Assembly (NCBI GenBank): GCA_016869215.1
Contig: VGEP01000033.1
Coordinates: 1 to 46,455 of the forward strand
DNA length: 46,455 nucleotides
Direction: 5' to 3'
Origin: Alphaproteobacteria bacterium
GTDB lineage: Bacteria > Pseudomonadota > Alphaproteobacteria > Rhizobiales > Xanthobacteraceae
The translations under genes and the position numbers were made by a program. The notes under the pieces were generated by a model. That model was not told the origin of the DNA. It did no database searches and saw only the letters and a program-made list of their open reading frames with translations. Of the stretch, positions 1 to 8,660 are shown piece after piece (within the stretch, counting starts at the first letter, position 1; each line of letters begins with the position of its first letter).

Positions 1-56
1 TCCCGCAAAATCCCGATGATCTGCTCTTCCGTGAAACGGCTCGGCTTCATGTCCAT
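1..56 (-). CDS. IS3-family transposase OrfA, N-terminal start only (runs off window)
   Basis: The minus strand from base 56 reads MDMKPSRFTEEQIIGILR and then leaves the window. This is the characteristic N-terminus of the HTH-type OrfA of IS3-family elements (usual form M(K)xSRFTEEQIIxIL). Starts at 56 or 50 are both possible; GAAGGGG lies just upstream as a ribosome binding site. Only 18 codons are visible, so whether the element is complete cannot be told. The terminal inverted repeat should lie between about 60 and 110, but its boundary cannot be fixed without the other end. thrS begins 250 bp away. Confidence 0.7.
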   Translation of the reverse strand, partial: MDMKPSRFTEEQIIGILR

Positions 57-199
57 CCCCTTCCAGGGTGATGGACTCTACCTATTTTTGGAGGAGTTCT
101 TGGGGCTCAGGTCATGCCCATCACTTAGGATGCTCGACGACGAGGTCAGGGGCCTGCTGCGTAGCGTCACTACGAGACCACCGCGCGCCTCGATTATAG

Positions 200-216
200 T
201 GGAATGACCCATTCCA
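200..216. repeat. 7-bp inverted repeat upstream of thrS
   Basis: TGGAATG and CATTCCA flank a 3-base centre (ACC), about 90 bp before the thrS start and on the thrS side of the IS3-type sequence. It could be an operator-like site or chance. The rest of 57-302 shows no gene I can support. Confidence 0.35.
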
Positions 217-302
217 ATTCTCGTGGTTATGCAGTATCAGCCCCCTCAAGCAGAACACGCTTACCTGCGCTCGTTCGCAGGAGTGAGCAACAGGAGTGAA
301 CG

Positions 303-2282
303 ATGGTCGCCCTGACCTTCCCCGACGGCGCACGCCGCGAATATCCCAACGGCATCTCAGGCCTCGACATCGCCAAGGGCATCTCGCCCTCGCTCGCCAA
401 GCGCACGGTTGCGATGGCGCTCGACGGAATCGTCACCGATCTCGCCGACCCGATCGAAAAAGACGCCAAGATCGAATTCCTCACCCGCGAGGACCCGCGC
501 GCGCTGGAGTTGATCCGGCACGACTGCGCGCATGTGATGGCGGAGGCCGTGCAGGCGCTGTGGCCCGGCACGCAGGTCACCATCGGCCCGGTGATCGACA
601 ACGGTTTTTTTTACGACTTCTACCGCAACGCGCCGTTCACGCCCGAAGACCTGCCGGTCATCGAAAAGAAGATGCGCGAGATCGTCGCGAAGGACGCAGC
701 TTTCACCAAGGAGGTCTGGCCGCGCGACGAGGCCAAGCGCGTGTTCAAGGACAAGGGCGAGACGTTCAAGGTCGAGTTGGTCGACGCGATCCCGCCCGGC
801 GAGCCGTTGAAAATCTACCGCCAGGGCGATTGGTTCGACCTGTGCCGCGGCCCGCACATGACCTCGACCGGCAAGATCGGCACCGCGTTCAAGCTGCAGA
901 AGGTCGCGGGCGCGTACTGGCGCGGCGACTCAAACAACCCGATGCTGACGCGCATCTACGGCACCGCCTTCGCCAAGCAGGAGGAACTCGACGCGCATCT
1001 GAGGATGCTCGAAGAGGCCGAGAAGCGCGACCACCGCCGGCTCGGCCGCGAGATGGACCTGTTCCACTTCCAGGAGGAAGGCCCCGGCACCGTGTTCTGG
1101 CACGCGGCCGGCTGGACCATCTTCCAGGAGATCGTCGCCTACATGCGCCGCCGCCTGAAGGGCGACTACCGCGAGGTGAACGCGCCGCAGATGCTCGACA
1201 AGTCGCTGTGGGAGACCTCGGGCCACTGGGGCTGGTTCCGCGAGAACATGTTCATGGCGCAGTCCGCGGGCGACGACACCGAAGACGAGCGCGTCTACGC
1301 CATCAAGCCGATGAACTGTCCGGGCCACATCCAGATCTTCAAGCACGGGCTGCGCTCGTACCGCGAGCTGCCGGTGCGGATGGCCGAGTTCGGCGTGGTG
1401 CACCGCTACGAGCCGTCAGGCGCGCTGCACGGGCTGATGCGGGTGCGCGCGTTCACGCAGGACGACGCGCATGTGTTCTGCACGCCGGAGCAAATGGCCG
1501 ACGAGTGCCTGAAGATCAACGACCTGATACTTTCGACCTACGCCGACTTCGGCTTCGAGGGCGACCTCACGGTGAAGCTCTCGACGCGGCCGGAGAAGCG
1601 CGTCGGCTCCGACGAGGCATGGGATCACGCCGAGGCGATCATGCAGGACGTGCTCAAGCGCATCGAGGCGCAGGGCCAGGGCCGCATCAAGACCGGGATC
1701 AATCCGGGCGAAGGTGCGTTCTACGGGCCGAAGTTCGAATACGTCCTGCGCGACGCCATCGGCCGCGACTGGCAGTGCGGCACGACGCAGGTCGACTTCA
1801 ACCTGCCGCAGCGCTTCGAGGCGTTTTACATCGCCGCCGACGGATCGAAGACCACGCCGGTGATGATCCACCGCGCCATCTGCGGCTCGATGGAGCGCTT
1901 CCTCGGCATTCTCCTTGAGAACTACGCCGGCCACCTGCCGCTGTGGCTTGCACCGACGCAAGCCGTCATCGCGACCATTACTTCGGACGCCGACAGTTAC
2001 GCGCAGGACGCGCTCGCGGCCGCGCGCCGGCTCGGACTGCGGGCCGAACTCGACATCCGCAACGAGAAGATCAACTACAAGGTCCGCGAGCACTCGCTGG
2101 CGAAGGTGCCGGCGCTGCTGGTGGTCGGCAAGAAGGAGGCCGCCGAGCGCACGGTGTCTATCCGCAGACTCGGCAGCGAGAAGCAGCAAGTCATGCCGCT
2201 GGATCAGGCGCTGGCGGCGCTGACCGACGAGGCCGTGCCGCCGGATGTGAGGCGGCCGCGGAATGCGGTGCAGGTCACCTAA
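303..2282 (+). CDS. thrS: Threonyl-tRNA synthetase
   Basis: Class II aminoacyl-tRNA synthetase that charges tRNA-Thr with threonine in the cytoplasm. The 659 residues match a full-length bacterial ThrRS (usually 640-660). In order: N-terminal TGS domain (about 1-62), the editing domain with an [10 protein letters not shown] helix (from about residue 76), the class II catalytic core with MNCPGH (about 337-342, including the zinc cysteine), [15 protein letters not shown] and DDAH, and motif 3 [11 protein letters not shown]. The anticodon-binding domain fills the last about 110 residues. AGGAGTGA lies just before the ATG. It appears monocistronic, converging on the methyltransferase gene. The upstream region carries an IS3-type sequence and a short inverted repeat; no tRNA-like or T-box leader was recognised. 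Confidence 0.98.
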   Translation: MVALTFPDGARREYPNGISGLDIAKGISPSLAKRTVAMALDGIVTDLADPIEKDAKIEFLTREDPRALELIRHDCAHVMAEAVQALWPGTQVTIGPVIDNGFFYDFYRNAPFTPEDLPVIEKKMREIVAKDAAFTKEVWPRDEAKRVFKDKGETFKVELVDAIPPGEPLKIYRQGDWFDLCRGPHMTSTGKIGTAFKLQKVAGAYWRGDSNNPMLTRIYGTAFAKQEELDAHLRMLEEAEKRDHRRLGREMDLFHFQEEGPGTVFWHAAGWTIFQEIVAYMRRRLKGDYREVNAPQMLDKSLWETSGHWGWFRENMFMAQSAGDDTEDERVYAIKPMNCPGHIQIFKHGLRSYRELPVRMAEFGVVHRYEPSGALHGLMRVRAFTQDDAHVFCTPEQMADECLKINDLILSTYADFGFEGDLTVKLSTRPEKRVGSDEAWDHAEAIMQDVLKRIEAQGQGRIKTGINPGEGAFYGPKFEYVLRDAIGRDWQCGTTQVDFNLPQRFEAFYIAADGSKTTPVMIHRAICGSMERFLGILLENYAGHLPLWLAPTQAVIATITSDADSYAQDALAAARRLGLRAELDIRNEKINYKVREHSLAKVPALLVVGKKEAAERTVSIRRLGSEKQQVMPLDQALAALTDEAVPPDVRRPRNAVQVT

Positions 2283-2331
2283 CCTTCGCCGTCATTGTCG
2301 CCGCGAGAGAGATTGACAGCGGCGCGTGAGG

Positions 2332-3219
2332 TCACGGCAGGATGATCGGTGCCGGTCCGTGGTTCGGCGGCATCGTGGTGCGGCCGGCAGGAACGATATT
2401 GGGATTCTGGACTGTCACCGCCGCACGCTCCAGCCGCGTCGCGCGCCACGGTCCGGTTTCGCTGGTACCTTGAATCGTATCGGCCTCGATCGTCCCGCGG
2501 TAGCGGCGCGTTTGCCCGCCGACGGCAACCTCAAAGCTGAACTCCGCTCCCTTGAGGACGGCGTGGCGGATCGGCTCGGAACGGCCGCCGAAGTCGGCGG
2601 TGCCGGCGATCTTCTGGAAGGTCTGGTCGAGTCTGAGCGTGAAGGTTTCCGCCGGATCATGCACGCTCCATCGTCCCGCAGCATGGGCGGGCACGACCCA
2701 CAAATAAATCCGCCCGCTCCTGTAGACCGCATCTGGCTCCCAGCCCCCCATCGGGAAAGCATGCGACACAACGCGCGCACCCGGCCGCATCTGCGCGAGA
2801 ATCTGCGGCTGCAAGGTCACCGTCACTTCCTGAAGAAGATACATGGTCAGAACATCGATCTCCCGCAGATCCGTCTTGAACAGGTCCTGCTGCAGGAAGG
2901 TCACACGGTCGCTAACGCCGGCGCGCTCGGCGTTTGCGCGCGAGCGTTCGACGAGGTGAGGATTGAGCTCGATGCCGAGCCCGCGCGCGCCAAAGTCCTT
3001 CGCCGCCGCGATCGGGATGCGCCCGTCGCCCGAACCGAGATCGGCCACCAGTTCGCCCGTCTTCACGCCGGCGATCTCGAGCATGCGTTTGACGGTTGCA
3101 TATGGGGTCGCGATGAAGGGCGCGGCGCGATCGAGGGCCGGCGCCTGCACGACAGGAAGTGCGGAAAAAGTCAGAACACCAATGACGATTTGAATCGCCA
3201 ACGAACGCACACCCCGCAT
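2332..3219 (-). CDS. Exported or membrane-anchored SAM-dependent methyltransferase, FAM173-like
   Basis: Class I SAM-dependent methyltransferase of 295 residues. Residues 5-28 form a hydrophobic signal or anchor segment. The fold begins at about 35 with TPYATVKRMLEIAGV and carries motif I DLGSGDGR (60-67), the acidic motif II GIELNP and a DLREIDVLTMYLL strand. This N-terminal arrangement (hydrophobic helix, then a PYxxT...ML.LA segment, then DLGSGDGR) resembles the FAM173/ATPSCKMT lysine methyltransferase family. The C-terminal 120 residues are extra and look beta-rich. AAAGGTGC precedes the ATG. It stands alone and converges on thrS. The substrate is unknown; whether the domain faces cytoplasm or periplasm is not settled by the sequence, but a SAM-dependent enzyme would be expected on the cytoplasmic face. 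Confidence 0.8.
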   Translation of the reverse strand: MRGVRSLAIQIVIGVLTFSALPVVQAPALDRAAPFIATPYATVKRMLEIAGVKTGELVADLGSGDGRIPIAAAKDFGARGLGIELNPHLVERSRANAERAGVSDRVTFLQQDLFKTDLREIDVLTMYLLQEVTVTLQPQILAQMRPGARVVSHAFPMGGWEPDAVYRSGRIYLWVVPAHAAGRWSVHDPAETFTLRLDQTFQKIAGTADFGGRSEPIRHAVLKGAEFSFEVAVGGQTRRYRGTIEADTIQGTSETGPWRATRLERAAVTVQNPNIVPAGRTTMPPNHGPAPIILP

Positions 3220-3340
3220 GCTGCACCTTTCGCGCCAACCGCACGCGCTCCCGGCGGCGGCTCGCAGATCAACCCGCGTACGGAAAATGCGACGACGCGG
3301 GCGGCAAAGCTAGCAATTGGTCGAAGGCCGCGCGAGCCTC

Positions 3341-3604
3341 TCATAGCGGCTTGCGGTTGGAGTTTGGCTTGGACTTTGGTTTGGACTTTCCCCGCTTCGT
3401 CCCTTTACGCGTGCGGCGCGGCTCTTCGATCACGCGGGGCTGCTCGAACGGCCCCGGCTTGAAGAAGCGATCCAGCGGACTTTCGATGAAACGCTCGCGC
3501 TCGCGGCCTGGCATTTCGCTCGCGGGAATTCTGGTCTGCGCCGACGCCACCGCCGCGCCCCCGATCAGGACAACAGCCGCAAGCGCGGTGCGAAGTGCCC
3601 TCAC
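3341..3604 (-). CDS. Small secreted basic protein, coupled to the upstream gene
   Basis: An 87-residue protein beginning at GTG 3604, which overlaps the stop of the upstream gene in the sequence GTGA. That overlap implies translational coupling and decides the start. An N-terminal signal peptide (RALRTALAAVVLIGGAAVASA) is followed by a short Arg/Glu-rich segment and a C-terminal tail dominated by Lys, Ser, Pro and Arg (from RTRKGTKRGK). No domain is recognised. Charge and tail suggest binding to nucleic acid, anionic polymer or cell wall, but this is inference. Its partner is the 298-residue secreted protein. Confidence 0.7.
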   Translation of the reverse strand: MRALRTALAAVVLIGGAAVASAQTRIPASEMPGRERERFIESPLDRFFKPGPFEQPRVIEEPRRTRKGTKRGKSKPKSKPNSNRKPL

Positions 3605-4497
3605 CGCGCCAGCACCTCGATCTCGCGGTCGACGCCGGGGACAACCGTGATGTCCTGCTCGTAGACCCTGTTGTCGTTGCGCGCGACGACGCGATATTCG
3701 CCTTCGTTGAGGATCACGCGCGGGAAGGCGCCCTTGGATTCGGTGACGATGTCGCCGGACATCGACAGCACGGCCCAGTCGGTGTTGGCGAGCGCCTCGC
3801 CGCCGCGTCGCCCGACCAGCCGGAACATGATCGCGGCGGCACGGTGGGTGACGGTGATATCGGTCAGCTTGCCGGCCTGCACGCGGATGTCGGAGCGCAC
3901 GACGGCGTTGCCGTCGCCGTATTTCGACAGGATGTAATAGGTGCCCTCGGGCACCAGCACGACGTCGCCGGTCAGCACATTCGAGGCCAGCGGCTTGCGG
4001 TCCTCGGCGCCGATCTCGAACTGGCTGCCCTTGTAGATGTCGTAGGAAATCTGGCCGGTCGGAATCCGCGCGTCGCCGACCTGGCCCTTGATCGCGATGC
4101 CGCCCGCCGGAATCTCGAACACCTCGCGCACCGGCTCGCCGCGCACCTGCACCGTCTTGGATGCACTGGCATGCCCGAATGTGACGTGGACGATGTAGCC
4201 GCCGGCCGGCAACACGATGCTGGGCTGCGCCGCGCGGTCTTCCTTGAGCAATCGGAAGCCGCCGGCCTGGTCGGGACGATCGGGATAGACCCGCCAATGT
4301 AGCCCGCCGGTGATCAGTCCGCCGCCCGGTCCGAACCGCGCGGACGCGATGACGACACCTTCGCCCGACCGGACGTTGGGCGCGGACTGGGCATAGGCCG
4401 GACCGGACGAAATCGACGCTAAGGCCGCGACAAGCACCGGCAGCGCCATCGGGAGCGCGCACCAAAACCGCGGCTGTTGCTCGTTAGGTCCCGTCAT
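3601..4497 (-). CDS. Secreted beta-rich protein of unknown function
   Basis: A 298-residue protein with an N-terminal signal peptide ending near AYAQS (about residue 37). The mature part consists of repeated short beta-strand units with the theme LPAGGYIVHV, VPEGTYYIL, LNEGEYRVVARN, which resemble the prealbumin/carboxypeptidase-regulatory-like folds found in periplasmic and surface proteins. No catalytic motif is visible. The first ATG (4497) has no clear ribosome binding site; Met17 (4449) is an alternative but would shorten the signal peptide n-region. It is the first gene of a two-gene unit with the small basic secreted protein and is divergent from the nitroreductase gene. Confidence 0.75.
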   Translation of the reverse strand: MTGPNEQQPRFWCALPMALPVLVAALASISSGPAYAQSAPNVRSGEGVVIASARFGPGGGLITGGLHWRVYPDRPDQAGGFRLLKEDRAAQPSIVLPAGGYIVHVTFGHASASKTVQVRGEPVREVFEIPAGGIAIKGQVGDARIPTGQISYDIYKGSQFEIGAEDRKPLASNVLTGDVVLVPEGTYYILSKYGDGNAVVRSDIRVQAGKLTDITVTHRAAAIMFRLVGRRGGEALANTDWAVLSMSGDIVTESKGAFPRVILNEGEYRVVARNDNRVYEQDITVVPGVDREIEVLAR

Positions 4498-4596
4498 GGC
4501 GGCAACATTTCGACCGAAATCGCGGCGATTTCAAGCCGAACTGCGGTTTGTCAGCGCCACCCGCCTATGGTAGCGCAGACACCGATAGATACGCCC

Positions 4597-5169
4597 ATGC
4601 CCGACGCCATTGACCTCCTCAAAACGCGACGCTCGGTCAAGCCGATCGAACTGACCGGCCCCGGCCCCGACGCGTCGCAGCTCGCGACGCTCCTGACCGT
4701 CGCCTCCCGCGTGCCCGATCACGGCAAACTGACACCGTGGCGCTTCATCGTGTTCGAGGGCGGCGCGCGGCTTGCCGCGGGCGAGAGCATCTCAAGGATT
4801 TTCTGCGACAACCGGCCCGACGCCACGCCCGATCAGATCGAATTCGAGCGCAGGCGGCTTGCCCGGGCCCCGCTGGTGATCGCGGTGGTCAGCCGCGCGG
4901 GTGCACACGTCAAGATTCCGGAATGGGAGCAGGTGCTGTCGGCGGGCGCGGCCACGATGAGTCTGGTGTTCGGCGCGCACGCGTTGGGCTACGCCGCAAA
5001 CTGGATTACCGAATGGTACGCCTACGACCGCCGCGTGCTGGACGCGCTCGGCGTACGGCCGGAGGAGCGTGTCGCAGGCTTCGTGCATATCGGGCGGCCG
5101 GTGAAGCCGCCGGAGGAGCGCGAACGGCCGCCGCTCGACATGATCGTGACACGCTACGGGTCGGCGTGA
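4597..5169 (+). CDS. Nitroreductase-family flavoprotein
   Basis: An FMN-dependent oxidoreductase of about 190 residues. The family hallmarks are LLKTRRSVKP near the N-terminus (FMN phosphate binding), VPDHGKLTPWRFIV (about 38-52), and the central QVLSAGAATMSLVFGAHALGY helix followed by ANWITEWYAYD. This pattern fits the short YdjA-like branch, which reduces nitro or quinone compounds with NAD(P)H; the substrate is unknown. ATG 4597 is chosen for the canonical MPDAIDLLKTRRS start; in-frame ATG 4567 is possible, and neither has a strong ribosome binding site. The flavin reductase gene follows 43 bp downstream in the same direction. Confidence 0.9.
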   Translation: MPDAIDLLKTRRSVKPIELTGPGPDASQLATLLTVASRVPDHGKLTPWRFIVFEGGARLAAGESISRIFCDNRPDATPDQIEFERRRLARAPLVIAVVSRAGAHVKIPEWEQVLSAGAATMSLVFGAHALGYAANWITEWYAYDRRVLDALGVRPEERVAGFVHIGRPVKPPEERERPPLDMIVTRYGSA

Positions 5170-5212
5170 CGACAACCGACGCGCCGCGCGGCAAGGAGCT
5201 CATGGGGAACAC

Positions 5213-5824
5213 ATGCACTACGACACGCGCAATAAGGACCATGGCGGCCTGCCGCGCAATCCGTTCAAGGCGATCGTGACACCGCGGCCGATCGGCTGGG
5301 TGACCACGATGAGCGCCAAGGGCGAAGTCAACCTCGCGCCCTACTCCTTTTTCAACGGCATCACCGACACGCCGCCGATGGTGATGTTCTCGAGCGAGGG
5401 CCTGAAGGACTCCGTGGTCTTCGCCGAAGAAACCAAGGAATTTGTCTGCAACCTCGCCACCTACGACCTGCGCGACCAGATGAACGCCACCTCTGCGCCG
5501 CTGCCGCGAGGGGCGAGCGAGATGCACGCGGCCGGGCTCGAAGCTGCCCCCTCTCGCTTCGTCAAGCCGCCGCGTGTCGCAGCATCGCCCTGCGCGCTGG
5601 AGTGCAAGTGGATCAAGACCGTCAGCTTCGATATCGAGGGGAGCGAGGTCGACCGTTATGTGGTGTTCGGCCACGTCGTCGGTATCTACATCGACGACCG
5701 CTTCATCGAGAACGGCCGGCTCAACACCGCGGCGATGAAGCCGATCGCGCGATGCGGCTATGACGAATATGCGGTGGTGGATTCCGTCTTCAAGATGACC
5801 CGTCCGCCCGGCGGCGGGACCTAA
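5213..5824 (+). CDS. Flavin reductase-like FMN-binding split-barrel protein
   Basis: A 203-residue flavin reductase-like protein. The core is the FMN-binding split barrel: NPFKAIVTPRPIGWVTT at 16-32, then NLAPYSFFNGITDTPPMVMFSS and the strand EFVCNLATYDL. Family members reduce flavin with NAD(P)H or supply reduced FMN to a monooxygenase; this longer branch (PRPIGWV type) is common in soil alphaproteobacteria without an assigned substrate. AAGGAG lies just before the ATG, which supports the start. It follows the nitroreductase gene and precedes the patatin gene, so the three may be co-transcribed. Confidence 0.88.
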   Translation: MHYDTRNKDHGGLPRNPFKAIVTPRPIGWVTTMSAKGEVNLAPYSFFNGITDTPPMVMFSSEGLKDSVVFAEETKEFVCNLATYDLRDQMNATSAPLPRGASEMHAAGLEAAPSRFVKPPRVAASPCALECKWIKTVSFDIEGSEVDRYVVFGHVVGIYIDDRFIENGRLNTAAMKPIARCGYDEYAVVDSVFKMTRPPGGGT

Positions 5825-5855
5825 CCCGCGGCGCCGGGCCGCGGCACGATCGGGA

Positions 5856-6881
5856 GTGAGACGCTTGGTGTTCGAAAGCCCGCGCCCCGCGCGCAACGGC
5901 GACCGAGGCGCAGACGCCAGTGCCGAGCGGGACACTCCGGCTTACGAGCGGCCGACCGTTGGGCTTGCGCTCGGCGGCGGCGGCGCGCGCGGCTTCGCTC
6001 ACATCGGCGTAATCCGCACGCTGCTGCAAAATGGCATCAAGCCCGATGTCATCGTCGGCACCTCCATCGGCGCGGTGGTCGGCGGCTGCTACGCCGGGGG
6101 CAAGCTCGACACGCTCGAAACCTGGGCGCGCGGCCTCACCCGCCGCGGCATTCTGAGCTACCTGGACATCAGCCTGTCCGGTTCAGGACTGATCGGAGGA
6201 TCGAGGCTGGCGGCGCAGATCGAGGACGCGCTCGGCGACACCCAGATCGAGTCGCTGCCGATCCGCTTTGCCGCAATCACCACCGAAGTCGGCACAGGCC
6301 ATGAAATCTGGCTGACGCGCGGCCGGATGGTCGATGCAATCCGCGCATCCTACGCGCTGCCGGGAATTTTCCCGCCAGTCGCCCTCGCCGGGCGCTGGCT
6401 GGTCGACGGCGCGCTGGTCAACCCGGTGCCGGTGTCGGCGGCGCGCGTGTTCGGCGCGCGTATGGTGATCGCGGTGAACCTGAACTCCGACATCCTGGGG
6501 CGCAGTATCACGCTTACGGGAGACGACAAACCCAGCGACGGCGGCGACAAGCCGCGCCGTGGGCTCGGTGCGATCTTCGGCACCGAACGAGCGATCAAGC
6601 GGCAATTCGTCGGCGACACGCGGCGGCCCAGCATTCCGACCGTGATGGTCGATGCCTTCAACATCATGCAGGACCGCATCACGCGCGCACGGCTTGCCGG
6701 CGATCCGCCGGACGTGACGGTCAATCCCCGCCTGGGCCACGTCGGCTGGTTCGATTTTCACCGCGCGAACGAGGCGATCGAAGCTGGTGCGCTGGCCGCG
6801 CAGCGTACGCTCGACCTCATTCAAGAGGCGAGCGCGGCGCTCGGCCCCAGGCCAGCGCCGATCACGCCGCCGGTGGGGTGA
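5856..6881 (+). CDS. Patatin-like phospholipase
   Basis: A 341-residue patatin/RssA-type acyl hydrolase. Visible motifs are the oxyanion loop GLALGGGGARG, the nucleophile elbow GTSIG with Ser70, and the catalytic dyad Asp184 in DGALVNPVP. Members hydrolyse lipid acyl esters; the substrate is unknown. There is no signal peptide; an about 30-residue polar extension precedes the domain. The start is GTG at 5856, with GTG 5868 also in frame. A variable hydrophilic insert (about 215-245, DDKPSDGGDKPRRG) precedes the final helices. It ends 21 bp from the converging CBS gene. Confidence 0.93.
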   Translation: MRRLVFESPRPARNGDRGADASAERDTPAYERPTVGLALGGGGARGFAHIGVIRTLLQNGIKPDVIVGTSIGAVVGGCYAGGKLDTLETWARGLTRRGILSYLDISLSGSGLIGGSRLAAQIEDALGDTQIESLPIRFAAITTEVGTGHEIWLTRGRMVDAIRASYALPGIFPPVALAGRWLVDGALVNPVPVSAARVFGARMVIAVNLNSDILGRSITLTGDDKPSDGGDKPRRGLGAIFGTERAIKRQFVGDTRRPSIPTVMVDAFNIMQDRITRARLAGDPPDVTVNPRLGHVGWFDFHRANEAIEAGALAAQRTLDLIQEASAALGPRPAPITPPVG

Positions 6882-6902
6882 CCGCAGCCCGGGTCGGCCG
6901 CT

Positions 6903-7334
6903 TCAAGCGGTCTGGATGTAGTCGCGCAGCGCCGACTGCTCGCGTTCCATTTCGTGCAGGCGGAACTTGACCACGTCGCCGATCGACACGATGCCGACAA
7001 GCTTGCCCTGGTCCACTACCGGCAGATGCCGGAACTTGCCTGCCGTCATGCGCTCCATCACCGAACTGATGGTGTCGCCGGGCACGCAGGTCATGACTTT
7101 GCGGGTCATCACCTCGGTGAGCGGCAGTTCGAGTGCCGAAGCACCTTGCTCCGCCAGCACCTGCACGATGTCGCGCTCGGACAGGATGCCGACCACGCGG
7201 CGGTCGGGCCCGGTCACCACCAGCGCGCCGATCTTGTGCTCCGCGAGCCGCGCGGCCGCGGCCGCCACATGAGTGTTGGGTTCGATCGTTTCGACGTTGC
7301 CGCCCTTGGCGGCGAGAATGGCCTTGACGGTCAT
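6903..7334 (-). CDS. Two-CBS-domain protein
   Basis: A 143-residue protein made almost entirely of a CBS pair (Bateman module). CBS1 covers about 8-60 with VVGILSERDIV, and CBS2 about 70-128 with MTRKVMTCVPGDT and FRHLPVVDQGKLVGIVSIGDV. Such stand-alone modules bind adenosine nucleotides and act as energy sensors or regulate partner proteins; the partner here is unknown. AAGGGAG precedes ATG 7334. The rhomboid gene ends about 175 bp upstream, separated by a GGGTCAG/CTGACCC hairpin, so it probably has its own promoter. Confidence 0.93.
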   Translation of the reverse strand: MTVKAILAAKGGNVETIEPNTHVAAAAARLAEHKIGALVVTGPDRRVVGILSERDIVQVLAEQGASALELPLTEVMTRKVMTCVPGDTISSVMERMTAGKFRHLPVVDQGKLVGIVSIGDVVKFRLHEMEREQSALRDYIQTA

Positions 7335-7454
7335 GGGTCGCTCCCTTGCGTTGCGCCCCGCCGGGCGCCTGTGGGTCGCTTCCTTGGGTTCCCCGCCCAA
7401 CTCGACTCGAAGCCCTCCAGTTTGATCGAAGGCTAGCGGATAACGCCGCGCAGT

Positions 7455-7473
7455 GGGTCAGCGTTCCTGACCC
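7455..7473. repeat. Hairpin between rhomboid and CBS genes
   Basis: GGGTCAG and CTGACCC form a perfect 7-bp stem with a 5-base loop, 37 bp after the rhomboid stop on the minus strand. There is no T-run, so it may be a weak or Rho-assisted terminator or an operator for the CBS gene. Confidence 0.4.
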
Positions 7474-7509
7474 GACGACAGAATTGCGCACGAGCCATGC
7501 TGCGGAGGG

Positions 7510-8277
7510 TTAGCGCCGGGTGAAGCCGTCAAAGTCGGGCAATTCGGGCAGGTTCGGCGCCGGCCGCGGCGGATCGAAGGCGGAAAACAGCAGAAGTCCG
7601 GCCAGGAACCCGCCGAGATGCGCCTGCCACGCCACGTTCTGGCTCTCGCCGGCGATCGGCAGCGAGCCGAGTCCGAACAGAAGGTTGAGACCGAACCACA
7701 CCGCGAGGAAGGCGATCACGCGCGGATTGCGCAGGGCGATCGACAGCGGCGCCGCCGGGATCCGATCGGCATGCGTACGGTCGCCGTGCCAGACGTCGAG
7801 CGGCCCGCCCGGCGCGAACGCAAACCGCGCGGCCGCGCCCATCGTGCCGGAGATCGCGGCCGACGCGCCGATCATCGGGGCAAGCTCGCCCGCGTGCGTC
7901 AGGAGATGGGCGACCGCGCCCGCCGCCACCGTCACCGCAAAGAACGCCAGGAACCGCCACGGTCCGAAGCGCCGCGCCACCGGGCTGCCGAACGCAACCA
8001 GCCACACCGCGTTGAACCCGAGATGGACGAGATCGGCGTGCAGCAGCGAATAGGTGACGAAGCTCCAGAAAGCGGCGCCCCGCCCGCCGGGAATGATGCC
8101 GTCGGTCAGCGCGCTTGCGTCGTAGCGCGCAGGCACGAAGCCGAACGCAAAGACTGCAAGCCGGTCGAGATCGACCGGCAACAGCCACTCGCGCACACCG
8201 TGGACGATTGCGAGCGCGGCCAGGACCGCGATGACGACTGCGGGAATGTTGAATATCGGCTCGCGAGAACGGTCCAA
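7510..8277 (-). CDS. Rhomboid-family intramembrane serine protease
   Basis: About 255 residues with six or seven predicted membrane segments. The catalytic serine lies in GASAAISG (Ser139) and the histidine in AWQAHLGG (His220), giving the Ser-His dyad. The helix-2 HxxxxN-type region is visible as LLHADLVHLGFNAVWL. Rhomboids cleave transmembrane substrates inside the bilayer; the substrate is unknown. TTG 8277 is preferred because GGATGGAG lies 5-8 bases upstream and the product then starts MDRSREPIFN, as in relatives. GTG 8283 lies inside that ribosome binding site. A strong minus-strand terminator ends 74 bp upstream. Confidence 0.87.
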   Translation of the reverse strand: MDRSREPIFNIPAVVIAVLAALAIVHGVREWLLPVDLDRLAVFAFGFVPARYDASALTDGIIPGGRGAAFWSFVTYSLLHADLVHLGFNAVWLVAFGSPVARRFGPWRFLAFFAVTVAAGAVAHLLTHAGELAPMIGASAAISGTMGAAARFAFAPGGPLDVWHGDRTHADRIPAAPLSIALRNPRVIAFLAVWFGLNLLFGLGSLPIAGESQNVAWQAHLGGFLAGLLLFSAFDPPRPAPNLPELPDFDGFTRR

Positions 8278-8350
8278 GCGCACTCCATCCGAAACGCGCT
8301 CGGGAATCCGCGCGGCGCGCTTTGGTAAGCGAGACCGGCCCTGCAGGCAA

Positions 8351-8384
8351 ACAAAAGAAAAAGGGAGGGCCGGGCCCTCCCTTT
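8351..8384 (-). terminator. Strong intrinsic terminator on the minus strand, upstream of the rhomboid gene
   Basis: AAAGGGAGGGCC and GGCCCTCCCTTT form a perfect 12-bp inverted repeat around one base, followed on the minus strand by TTTCTTTTG. The tail exists only on the minus strand, so a transcript starting between about 8390 and 8660 should end here, before the rhomboid start. No supportable ORF lies in that gap. It could end a small RNA or be an attenuator for the rhomboid gene. The rest of the 8278-8660 gap also shows a GCGGCGG/CCGCCGC stem at about 8420-8442. Confidence 0.7.
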
Positions 8385-8660
8385 CGGTCGCATCCCCCCT
8401 CTCCCCGAGGATTCTGCAACAGCGGCGGTGCAAGGCCGCCGCAAAACTTCGGCCCCTGCTTAGTCCGTATCCGGCGCGCCGCCAATGCGCCGCCGCAAGT
8501 AACGCTAACGCGACTTGGTTCGCGCCGCGATCCGGCCGGGCCGCCTCACGGCACGCCGACTGCTCCGTCCCGCGTGCCGACGCCGAAGCAGCGCGAGCTT
8601 GTCCCGATCGGAGACAGATCGCGCCGCTTGCTCCGGCCACGGCGGTACAGGGGAGCGAAA

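Noticed and set aside
296..1918. 540-codon plus-strand ORF overlapping thrS in another frame
   Set aside because: Arg/Gly/Ala-rich composition of a shadow frame; no domain; thrS fully explains the sequence.
2326..3462. 378-codon plus-strand ORF
   Set aside because: Antisense to the methyltransferase, which has clear motifs; the antisense product has none.
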